From contig JANZZQ010000074.1 in NCBI GenBank assembly GCA_026419315.1, positions 1-5,870 on the forward strand: a stretch of 5,870 nucleotides of DNA, read 5' to 3'. The notes below the pieces were generated by a model. That model was not told where the DNA came from, did not search any database, and saw only the letters and a program-made list of their open reading frames with translations. The stretch comes from Armatimonadota bacterium. GTDB lineage: Bacteria; Armatimonadota; Fervidibacteria; Fervidibacterales; Fervidibacteraceae. Of the stretch, positions 1-5,427 are shown one piece after another; positions within the stretch are counted from its first letter, which is position 1; each line of letters starts with the position of its first letter. Both the position numbers and the translations under genes were made by a program.

Positions 1-2
1 CC

Positions 3-911
3 CCGTTCCCCCCCCCCCCGCCAATAGTTCGTCAAGTGCTTCAATCGGGCAAACACTGCTATTCGGAAAAGCCGCTGACGCTTAGCAGAAGAGAGGCGGA
101 TGAGTTAGCCGAACTTGCAGAGCGAAACAAGGTTTTGCTTTTGTGCGCTCCAATTTACCCTCTTTTGCCAACAGTTCAGTTCATCCACCAGCTCATTGTC
201 AACAACGCTTTGGGCAAAGTCGCCTTTGCCCGTGCCCACAGCAGCCATGGTGGACCTGAAAGGGGAACCTTTCATACTGACCCGGGTGGTTACTTCTTGG
301 CTGAAAAGTCTGGTCCCTATGTCCCGCTTTACGACATGGGGGTTTACGCCTTGACACTTTTGACTTACGTGCTGGGCTCCGTAAAGCGTGTTTTCGCGAT
401 GGCAGGGACCGCCATTCCCGAGAGAAGGATCGAAAAAGTCACGGAACCGGGTTTCGTTCCTTACACCATCAAACTCACAACACGCGATAACGGGTTTGTG
501 TTGATGGATTTTGGGGACGGGTGTTTTGCTGCTGTGGACGCAAGTTTTTGCATGCGTTACAACCGAGTGCCATCATACGAGTTCTATGGCAGCCACGGCT
601 CACTTACTGCGGATTTGTGGCGGGATGAAATTTGGCTGGTGAGCGAAGTTGAAGGCTTTCAACATCCTGAAGGGTGGCACCGCGTTGAATTGCCCGAAGA
701 TGTGAAGGAAAGGGAACGAAAACTTTGGGGTGAAAAGCGACCGACAATGGGCTTAAGGGTCGTGGAGCATTTCCGGCAATGTCTGGCAACGGGAGAGCCT
801 TCGCCAATTCACATCTCGCGTGCTCGCCATGTCGTTGAGGTCATGGAGAAAGCTTTGCTGGCTTTGGAGACGGGACAGGTGCAAGAAGTAGAAAGCAGGT
901 TACCCGAATAA
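3..911 (+). CDS. Gfo/Idh/MocA-family NAD(P)-dependent oxidoreductase, 5' partial
   Basis: The frame is open to the left edge, so about 302 codons are visible and the N-terminal Rossmann half, with its glycine-rich dinucleotide motif, is missing. The visible part opens with VRQVLQSGKHCYSEKPL, the hallmark AGKHV..EKP segment of the family, whose Lys lies in the active site. It continues through the alpha/beta C-terminal domain: a DMGVYALTLLTYVLG helix, where the family often has His after the DxG and this protein has Tyr, then strands such as EFYGSHGSLTADLW and a final helix rich in Glu. Family members oxidise or reduce sugars, inositols and related compounds; the substrate cannot be told from sequence. 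A GTG at 36 could be mistaken for the start, but it lies inside the conserved domain, so the real start is upstream. The TAA stop is at 909-911. The Pro-rich codons at 9-23 come from a C run and may be an assembly artefact. Confidence 0.9.
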   Translation, partial: PFPPPPPIVRQVLQSGKHCYSEKPLTLSRREADELAELAERNKVLLLCAPIYPLLPTVQFIHQLIVNNALGKVAFARAHSSHGGPERGTFHTDPGGYFLAEKSGPYVPLYDMGVYALTLLTYVLGSVKRVFAMAGTAIPERRIEKVTEPGFVPYTIKLTTRDNGFVLMDFGDGCFAAVDASFCMRYNRVPSYEFYGSHGSLTADLWRDEIWLVSEVEGFQHPEGWHRVELPEDVKERERKLWGEKRPTMGLRVVEHFRQCLATGEPSPIHISRARHVVEVMEKALLALETGQVQEVESRLPE

Positions 912-912
912 G

Positions 913-941
913 TTGCGGGAAGGCGAAAGCTCAGTTATAAT
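913..941 (+). promoter_or_regulatory. Sigma70-type promoter of the SRP RNA
   Basis: A perfect TATAAT at 936-941 is preceded, after a 17-base spacer, by TTGCGG at 913-918, which matches the first three bases of TTGACA. The predicted start about 7 bases after the -10 box falls on 948, exactly the first base of the 12-bp closing helix of the SRP RNA. The -35 box begins two bases after the oxidoreductase stop codon, so the two transcription units are packed with no spare sequence. Confidence 0.85.
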
Positions 942-947
942 CAAACG

Positions 948-1228
948 GGGAAGCCGCGCTAGGTGGGGAGCTCGCCGTGCCCTGAACCCGCAATCGGCGA
1001 TAGCGGGGCTGAATTCCCTGCCTGCGGGCTCACCTTGTGGGGACAGGCTGACGCACGGAGCGATGAAGGCTGGGTCCTGCGCGGCGGCACAGGGTCAACC
1101 CCGCCAGGCCCGGAAGGGAGCAACGGTCCGCCCTCACTGCCGCGCGCCGCAGGGATGCCTGGCTGGAGCCACCGGCGTCGGTAACGCCCGGAAGGTGAGT
1201 TCAAAGGTGGGGTGCGCGGCTTCCCAAC
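948..1228 (+). ncRNA. ffs: Signal recognition particle RNA, bacterial large type (Alu and S domains)
   Basis: This is the RNA core of the signal recognition particle; with Ffh it targets ribosomes making membrane proteins to FtsY at the membrane. The S-domain helix 8 is near consensus at 1094-1127: GTCAACCCCGCCAGG, a CCC-GGAA-GGG hairpin with the GGAA tetraloop at 1112-1115, then AGCAACGG. The 5' part holds the Alu-like signature GCTAGGTGGGGAG (957-970), a hairpin GGG/CCC (965-967 with 980-982) and a hairpin CCCGC/GCGGG (987-991 with 1003-1007). The two loops can pair with each other (972-977 with 995-1000). The ends close with a perfect 12-bp helix (948-959 with 1214-1225), and helix 5 contains CTCACCTT/AAGGTGAG (1029-1036 with 1192-1199). 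The size of about 280 nt fits the large type known from Bacillus and other phyla, not the short 4.5S form. GC is about 71% over 948-1225 by hand count. The exact 3' end is uncertain by several bases. Confidence 0.96.
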
Positions 1229-1242
1229 TTTAATTGCCGGTT

Positions 1243-1246
1243 GAGG
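1243..1246 (+). promoter_or_regulatory. Ribosome binding site deciding the ATG start of the signalling gene
   Basis: GAGG lies 8 bases before the ATG at 1255. This favours ATG 1255 over the in-frame TTG at 1234, which would sit immediately after the SRP RNA and lacks a comparable site, and over the weaker choices TTG 1249 and GTG 1258. Confidence 0.6.
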
Positions 1247-1254
1247 TATTGGAC

Positions 1255-2976
1255 ATGGTGAACCCAACAATACTCGTTATCACGACGGACAAAGAATTGC
1301 TTTCCGTTTTCTACGCAGCAGCGGTCAAACTTGACATGAAAATTCTCCCACTCGCTGATGTTTCCTCCCGTGACTTCCTCGCTCAGTCTTGGCATGCTGT
1401 CGTTGTTGACGCGGCAATGCCCGACATAGACAGCATTGCACTCCTCTCACTTGTTCGTTCCCTTTCTCCATTTTCGTTGCGCGGTCTTGTGGTTCCGTTC
1501 CCTGAACCTCGCTTGCTCCTTCGCGCCGTCAATGAGGCGCAAGTCCACCATGTTTGGGTTAAGCCCGTCTCAGTGAAGGAAGTGGTGAGTGCTCTTCGGC
1601 AGCAAGAAGAAATCACCGGCGGACGAACTTTCCCGCTCCTCCTGGCAGCAGCCTTGGAAAGCAGAATGGGAGGTGGTTACGGGCACAGTTACCGTGTCGC
1701 TCAGTTTGCTTTGGCAATAGGAGGACAACTTGGGCTTTCCGAGCAAGACCTAACCTCTTTGCAACTTGGCTGCTTCTTCCACGACATAGGCAAGTTGTTT
1801 CTTTCGGAAAAACTTCTGCAAACAACCGAGTTGCAAACTTCGGCGAAGCAAACGCTTCTTCACCAACATCCCCTGCTGGGCGAACAGCTGGTAAAGGGCA
1901 TGGGTTTGCCGAGCGAGGTGGTTAGCGTCATCCGTCACCACCACGAACGATGGGACGGTCAAGGATACCCTGATAGGCTTCAAGGTGAGGCAATACCTTT
2001 ACTCGCCCGCATCGCCTCGGTGGCGAACGCTTACGACCACTTGACAGAAATTGAGGAAGGGGAGGCACCGCTTTCCCACCGGGAAGTCAACCAATTGCTC
2101 CAGTCGGAGGCGGGAAGGGCTTTTGACCCCAATGTCGTCCGCGCGATGCTTAATTTGCGTGAACCTGAAGATGTCTGGAAAGTTTTGGAAGGGGTAACGG
2201 AATTGCCAGCGTTGGCGCCAATTGTTCAACGGGTTTTGGTTCTACTTGAGCGAGAAGATTTTGATTGGCGCGAGGTCGCAGAAATCATAGCACAAGACCA
2301 AAACTTGGCGGCGCAACTTCTGAGGTTGGCGAACTCAGCAATGACGGGTTTGAGGTGGAGGGTGACAAGTTTGGCGACTGCTTTGAGAATTTTGGGAGCC
2401 CGCCCGGTCAGAAACCTTTTGCTTACCTTGACAGTTCGTCCGTTCTTGCAAACACCTTCAGAGGTGCGACTTTGGGAACACTCGTTGGCTTGTGCTTTGG
2501 TCGCTCGCCGACTCGCACAACAAACGCAACTCGTTGACCCAGAGGAAGCGTTCACGGCTGGTTTGCTTCACGACTTAGGCAAAACATTGCTTTTGCGTTA
2601 TTTCCCTCAAAGTTATAGGCGAGCTTGTTTCATCGCTCAACGACAAGGCTGTCCAACTTTCCTCATGGAGAGGTTGGTTTTCAGCGTCACTCACGCTGAG
2701 GTTGGCGCGTGGTTGTTAGAACGGTGGCGAATTCCAGCGCCTTTCTGCGAGGCGGTCGCTGTCCACCACACTCCCGTTCCAGAAACCCAACCCCTTGCTT
2801 GGCACCTTTATTGGGCAAATCGTTTGCTTCACTTCGCTTTTGACGACACCCCATTTGCCCGTTGGGGAGTGATGGGGATTTTGCCGCCGACTCTCCATTC
2901 TCTAATAGCGAACCCGGAGCAATTGGTTCAGGAAGCAGTATCGCAAGCGAAATTGGTGGAGGACTTGCTGCGTTGA
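1255..2976 (+). CDS. Response-regulator-like protein with REC, HD-GYP and HDOD domains
   Basis: A predicted cytoplasmic signalling protein of 573 residues from ATG 1255. Residues about 4-116 are receiver-like: the phospho-acceptor Asp is D52 (VVVDAAMP) and the conserved Lys is K103 (VKPV), but the usual acidic pair after strand 1 reads I-T-T (ILVITTD) and the strand-4 Ser/Thr is not evident. Residues about 130-265 form an HD-GYP domain, the cyclic-di-GMP phosphodiesterase family: H144, HDIGK at 176-180, HP..G at 205-209, HHE at 229-231 and GYP at 237-239. In the final VADxYDxL-type motif the first Asp is Asn (N258), and the Lys and Glu after HDIGK are not preserved, so activity is doubtful. 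Residues about 312-560 match HDOD: TELPALAPIVQRV, a DQNLAAQLLRLANSA block, HDLGK at 439-443, THAEVGAWLL and VHH. HDOD proteins are usually regulatory. The gene follows the SRP RNA by about 26 bases and may be co-transcribed with it. The domain calls are firm; the output and signal are unknown. Confidence 0.9.
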   Translation: MVNPTILVITTDKELLSVFYAAAVKLDMKILPLADVSSRDFLAQSWHAVVVDAAMPDIDSIALLSLVRSLSPFSLRGLVVPFPEPRLLLRAVNEAQVHHVWVKPVSVKEVVSALRQQEEITGGRTFPLLLAAALESRMGGGYGHSYRVAQFALAIGGQLGLSEQDLTSLQLGCFFHDIGKLFLSEKLLQTTELQTSAKQTLLHQHPLLGEQLVKGMGLPSEVVSVIRHHHERWDGQGYPDRLQGEAIPLLARIASVANAYDHLTEIEEGEAPLSHREVNQLLQSEAGRAFDPNVVRAMLNLREPEDVWKVLEGVTELPALAPIVQRVLVLLEREDFDWREVAEIIAQDQNLAAQLLRLANSAMTGLRWRVTSLATALRILGARPVRNLLLTLTVRPFLQTPSEVRLWEHSLACALVARRLAQQTQLVDPEEAFTAGLLHDLGKTLLLRYFPQSYRRACFIAQRQGCPTFLMERLVFSVTHAEVGAWLLERWRIPAPFCEAVAVHHTPVPETQPLAWHLYWANRLLHFAFDDTPFARWGVMGILPPTLHSLIANPEQLVQEAVSQAKLVEDLLR

Positions 2977-2984
2977 TATGGCAC

Positions 2985-3007
2985 AAGCCGAAAGAAGTTC
3001 TCGGCTT
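2985..3007. terminator. Possible bidirectional terminator hairpin between convergent genes
   Basis: The 71-base gap between the signalling gene and hflX holds AAGCCGA (2985-2991) and its exact complement TCGGCTT (3001-3007), separated by 9 bases. A second small inverted repeat, GAGGA/TCCTC, lies at 3009-3013 and 3020-3024. The position between two convergent stop codons suits a shared terminator, but no real T-run follows on either strand, so the call is weak. Confidence 0.35.
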
Positions 3008-3047
3008 TGAGGAGAACATTCCTCTACTGCAGAAACGGAGTTAGCGC

Positions 3048-4364
3048 TCACTTTGTCCTGTGGGGAACCAAGGTGACTTCTCCTGCCATCATCTCATTCG
3101 CTTGTTTTTGCAATCTCTCTGCGAACGGCCGTTCCATTTCCGCATCCAGAGTGACCCAATCGGTGTCGTAGGTGATGTTGATGACCACTCCATTCCGGTA
3201 AACGAAGGCGATGAGGTTTTGTGCCCACAGGGCGATGCGTGCGTGAACACTTACGACCCTCATCCGTTCAAATTCCTCTTGAATTCGCTTTTTCAAATCG
3301 TCAATGCCTTCACCGGTTAGCGCTGAAACCAAAACCGCATTGGGGTAGCGACGGAGCAACGCTTGCCTATCCCAATCTGAAGGCAACTTGTCAGCTTTAT
3401 TCAGCACAATTATGGTCGGCTTATCCCCTGCTCCAATCTCTTGCAAAGTTTCTTCAACGACCCGAATGTGTTCGTCCATCCCTTTGTGCGAAACATCAAC
3501 AACATGAAGCAACAGATCGGCGGTCCGAACTTCCTCCAAAGTTGCGTGGAAGGAGGTAATCAAGTGCGGAGGGAGATTGCGGATGAAACCGATAGTGTCG
3601 GTGAGAAGGACTTTGTGACCGTCGGGGAGGAACAAAACTCTCGTCGTGGCATCGAGAGTGGCAAACAGACGGTCCTCAACGAAAACATTCGCCCCAGTCA
3701 ACGCATTCATCAGGGTTGACTTGCCAACATTTGTGTAACCGACGAGCGCAATTGTGAAAAGCTCCTTTTCCTTTCGGCTTTGAACCCTCGTTGTTGTCTG
3801 TCGTTGAATTTCTTGCAGTTGCCTTTGCAAATCGGCAATTCGCTTCTTCGCTCGCCGCTGGTCAACTTCCAACTGGGTTTCGCCCGGACCGCGAGTCCCG
3901 ATACCACCGCCAAGTCGTGAAAGGTGTTGCCACATTCGCCTCAAGCGTGGCAGTTGATACTGCAACTGTGCAAGCTCAACTTGGAGCATTGCTTGTTTTG
4001 TTCTCGCCCTCTTTGCAAAAATGTCAAGTATAAGTTCCGTTCGGTCAATAACTCGGACATTGAGAAGTTTTTCAAGGTTTCGAGCTTGCGCCGGGGTTAG
4101 GTCGTGATTGAAGATTACCAAATCGGCACCGAGTTCGGCGCACATGCGAGCAAGTTCTTCCGCTTTGCCGCGACCAATGAAATATGTGGGGTCAACCTCC
4201 TTGCGGGTTTGGGTGAGGATGCCTATAACCTCCGCACCTGCGGTATCGGCAAGGGCAGAAAGTTCCTCAAGTTCTTCCTCAAGTTCATTGCGGCCGTTGA
4301 AAGCAACTCCGACCAAGATCGCTCTCTCTTTTTGAGCGACAGTTTGAGTTTTCAGCCTCTCCAA
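3048..4364 (-). CDS. hflX: GTPase HflX, ribosome-associated
   Basis: HflX is an Obg/Era-class GTPase that binds the large ribosomal subunit and splits or rescues stalled ribosomes, notably after heat stress. The protein has 438 residues, close to the roughly 426 of E. coli HflX. The N-terminal HflX domain shows YFIGRGKAEEL (61-71), then a coiled linker with GGGIGTRGPGETQLE (152-166), which is diagnostic. The G domain has the P-loop GYTNVGKS (209-216), G3 as DTIGF (256-260), G4 as NKAD (322-325) and G5 as SALTG (347-351). Every catalytic motif is intact, followed by a short C-terminal domain. The start is a TTG: an in-frame TGA lies 9 bases upstream, no ATG or GTG exists before the conserved domain begins at about residue 15, and GAGGTG lies 10 bases before it. 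It is convergent with the REC/HD-GYP/HDOD gene and divergent from the prepilin operon. Confidence 0.97.
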   Translation of the reverse strand: MERLKTQTVAQKERAILVGVAFNGRNELEEELEELSALADTAGAEVIGILTQTRKEVDPTYFIGRGKAEELARMCAELGADLVIFNHDLTPAQARNLEKLLNVRVIDRTELILDIFAKRARTKQAMLQVELAQLQYQLPRLRRMWQHLSRLGGGIGTRGPGETQLEVDQRRAKKRIADLQRQLQEIQRQTTTRVQSRKEKELFTIALVGYTNVGKSTLMNALTGANVFVEDRLFATLDATTRVLFLPDGHKVLLTDTIGFIRNLPPHLITSFHATLEEVRTADLLLHVVDVSHKGMDEHIRVVEETLQEIGAGDKPTIIVLNKADKLPSDWDRQALLRRYPNAVLVSALTGEGIDDLKKRIQEEFERMRVVSVHARIALWAQNLIAFVYRNGVVINITYDTDWVTLDAEMERPFAERLQKQANEMMAGEVTLVPHRTK

Positions 4365-4380
4365 CTGATAGCATCACCTC

Positions 4381-4398
4381 GCGCCCATCCTTTGGCGC
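4381..4398 (-). promoter_or_regulatory. Hairpin in the hflX leader, abutting the ribosome binding site
   Basis: GCGCC (4381-4385) and GGCGC (4394-4398) form a perfect 5-bp inverted repeat with an 8-base loop. In the hflX message the 3' arm is followed directly by the GAGGTG site (4380-4375), so the stem could influence ribosome access. It is short and no covariation data are available; it may be chance in a GC-rich patch. Confidence 0.3.
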
Positions 4399-4406
4399 TG
4401 GTGAAA

Positions 4407-4435
4407 ATTTTAAGGCAAAGGGGCAGGAAAGGGAA
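4407..4435 (-). promoter_or_regulatory. Weak candidate promoter for hflX
   Basis: On the minus strand TAAAAT (4412-4407) matches the -10 consensus at five of six positions. A 17-base spacer upstream is TTCCCT (4435-4430), a poor -35 box. Transcription would begin near 4400, giving a leader of about 36 bases. The region 4365-4556 must hold promoters for both divergent units, but this one is far less convincing than the prepilin promoter. Confidence 0.3.
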
Positions 4436-4481
4436 GACAGTCGGCTAACTTCTGTAGAGAAATGGCGAACCCGAAACAATA

Positions 4482-4510
4482 TTGACATACCAAAATGTCT
4501 GTGTTATAAT
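4482..4510 (+). promoter_or_regulatory. Consensus sigma70 promoter of the prepilin operon
   Basis: TTGACA (4482-4487) and TATAAT (4505-4510) are both perfect, separated by the optimal 17 bases, and TG at 4502-4503 also makes it an extended -10. Transcription should start near 4517, giving a leader of about 40 bases before the ATG at 4557. The match is so exact that it should be very strong unless repressed. The in-frame TTG at 4482 is part of the -35 box, not a start codon. Confidence 0.92.
4484..4499. promoter_or_regulatory. Candidate operator: inverted repeat inside the promoter spacer
   Basis: GACAT (4484-4488), six bases, ATGTC (4495-4499) is a perfect two-fold repeat starting within the -35 box and filling most of the spacer. 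A dimeric repressor bound here would block RNA polymerase. The arms are only 5 bp, so chance is possible; no regulator gene is visible in the window. Confidence 0.35.
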
Positions 4511-4542
4511 ATTAGCGTGCTCAATAAGGCTAAGTCCTAAAA

Positions 4543-4549
4543 GGGGGGG
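4543..4549 (+). promoter_or_regulatory. Ribosome binding site deciding the first prepilin's start
   Basis: A run of seven G lies 7 bases before ATG 4557, an unusual all-G Shine-Dalgarno. Together with the promoter at 4482-4510 it rules out the upstream TTG 4482 start and fixes the protein at 276 residues. Confidence 0.75.
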
Positions 4550-4556
4550 TCAAAAG

Positions 4557-5387
4557 ATGCGGCGTGCTACGGGAAAAACTTTGGGCGGCGTTAAGTGCAC
4601 CCCAAGAAGTTCTCGCGTAGGTTTTACATTAATTGAGTTGCTCGTGGTGATTGCCATCATTGCAATCCTGGCTGCAATTTTGTTCCCAGTATTCAGCCAG
4701 GCTCGTGGCAAAGCGCGCCAATCGTCCTGCCTTAGCAACACAACAAACATCATGAAGGCTTTGCTCCAGTATGCAAACGACTACGATGAACGACTGCCTA
4801 TCCCTCGGACAGGTAACCCCCGCACAAGACCTGATGGGTTAACCAACGGTTGTTGGACAGGTTGGTGGTTTTCATGGCGTATGGTTGTTCAGCCTTATGT
4901 CCGCAATGAACAAATCTTTATCTGCCCTGAGGCTGCTGGTGTTGCTCACAGAGAAACGAGTAACTGGGACGGACGAGGTCTAAGAGCAGACTTACTTAAC
5001 GGTGGCACCTATGGCATGAACAACCGCTTTTGTGGCTGCTGTGGGACTCGCAACTGGCAACCGATTGCTAACATCAAGGAACCTGCACTGCAAATTGTTG
5101 TAGGTGAGAGCCGAATCGCGGACACTTCTATTTGGTGCCATGCCTCCCTTAGGAACTGGCCTTGGTATTGTTTCTTGGTTCCTCACTTCCGAGGTGCTCA
5201 CTATGGTTATCTTGACGGACATGTCAAATGGAAGTTGCCTGAAAACACCATTGACCCTGTTTGGGAATGGATGCGTTACAACCCAAGAGATGTTTGTGGC
5301 GGCGGCGAGAGAGAGCCTTCTTGGTCTGCTTGCCAGCGACAAAATGCACGCAGGGCAATAGCAGAGTATCGCAGACGGTTCCCATGA
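4557..5387 (+). CDS. Type II/IV prepilin-like protein with DUF1559 (H-X9-DG) domain
   Basis: A secreted pseudopilin-like protein of 276 residues. After an unusually long, basic 22-residue leader comes G22-FTLIELLVVIAIIAILA, the prepilin peptidase site, with cleavage expected after G22 and the conserved Glu at mature position 5. The hydrophobic helix runs to about residue 43 and is followed by FPVFSQAR, CLSN and DYDE, the standard start of the DUF1559 family. The H-X9-DG motif is present exactly: H210 and D220-G221, in a PHFRGAH...YLDGH context. The family is greatly expanded in Planctomycetes and Armatimonadota; its function is poorly known, but the N-terminus implies handling by a type IV pilus or type II secretion-like assembly machine. 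The protein has eleven Cys, ten of them after the leader, including C159, C161 and C162 in FCGCC, suggesting disulfides or metal binding outside the cytoplasm. It is the first gene of an apparent three-gene operon. Prepilin peptidase and assembly genes are not in the window. Confidence 0.93.
   Translation: MRRATGKTLGGVKCTPRSSRVGFTLIELLVVIAIIAILAAILFPVFSQARGKARQSSCLSNTTNIMKALLQYANDYDERLPIPRTGNPRTRPDGLTNGCWTGWWFSWRMVVQPYVRNEQIFICPEAAGVAHRETSNWDGRGLRADLLNGGTYGMNNRFCGCCGTRNWQPIANIKEPALQIVVGESRIADTSIWCHASLRNWPWYCFLVPHFRGAHYGYLDGHVKWKLPENTIDPVWEWMRYNPRDVCGGGEREPSWSACQRQNARRAIAEYRRRFP
4620..4739 (+). repeat. Prepilin N-terminus repeat, copy 1 (partner at 5678-5797)
   Basis: Forty codons starting at the cleavage-site Gly match the second prepilin at 96 of 120 bases by hand count. 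Nineteen codons differ, yet only three residues change, so the paralogues are old and held by selection on protein sequence. Similarity fades after the CLSN motif. Confidence 0.85.
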
Positions 5388-5413
5388 TTTTGCTCAAGAG
5401 TGACAAACGCATA

Positions 5414-5420
5414 GGAGGGG
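5414..5420 (+). promoter_or_regulatory. Strong ribosome binding site of the small membrane protein
   Basis: GGAGGGG lies 7 bases before ATG 5428. The AAAGATGCGGCG around the start codon is identical to that at the first prepilin's start, which supports 5428 as a real start and the two genes as a co-evolved unit. Confidence 0.75.
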
Positions 5421-5427
5421 ACTAAAG

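Noticed and set aside
36..38. GTG at 36 as the start of the oxidoreductase
   Set aside because: It falls inside the conserved nucleotide-binding fold, just before the AGKH..EKP motif, with no ribosome binding site; the frame continues to the window edge.
1226..1240. Rho-independent terminator at the 3' end of the SRP RNA
   Set aside because: The terminal helix is followed by AACTTTAATTG, which has at most three consecutive T; too weak to call.
1234..1254. TTG 1234 as the start of the REC/HD-GYP/HDOD protein
   Set aside because: It touches the end of the SRP RNA and lacks a ribosome binding site; ATG 1255 has GAGG at a spacing of 8 and gives a typical receiver N-terminus.
913..1270. Open reading frames on both strands, about 70-106 codons, over 913-1270
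   Set aside because: They lie on the SRP RNA; its high GC and lack of stops produce them, and their composition (Arg, Gly, Pro, Ala) is that of non-coding GC-rich DNA.
3060..4448. Several plus-strand frames of 75-114 codons across hflX
   Set aside because: They are antisense shadows of a gene with every HflX motif intact; none has a convincing ribosome binding site or family resemblance.
4285..4488. Minus-strand frame overlapping the hflX start, including ATG at 4374-4372
   Set aside because: GAGG is only two bases from that ATG, the product has no recognisable features, and it overlaps hflX in another frame; at most a chance upstream ORF.
4482..4556. TTG 4482 as the start of the first prepilin, adding 25 residues
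   Set aside because: The TTG is the first half of the perfect -35 box and lies before the expected transcription start near 4517; ATG 4557 has the ribosome binding site.
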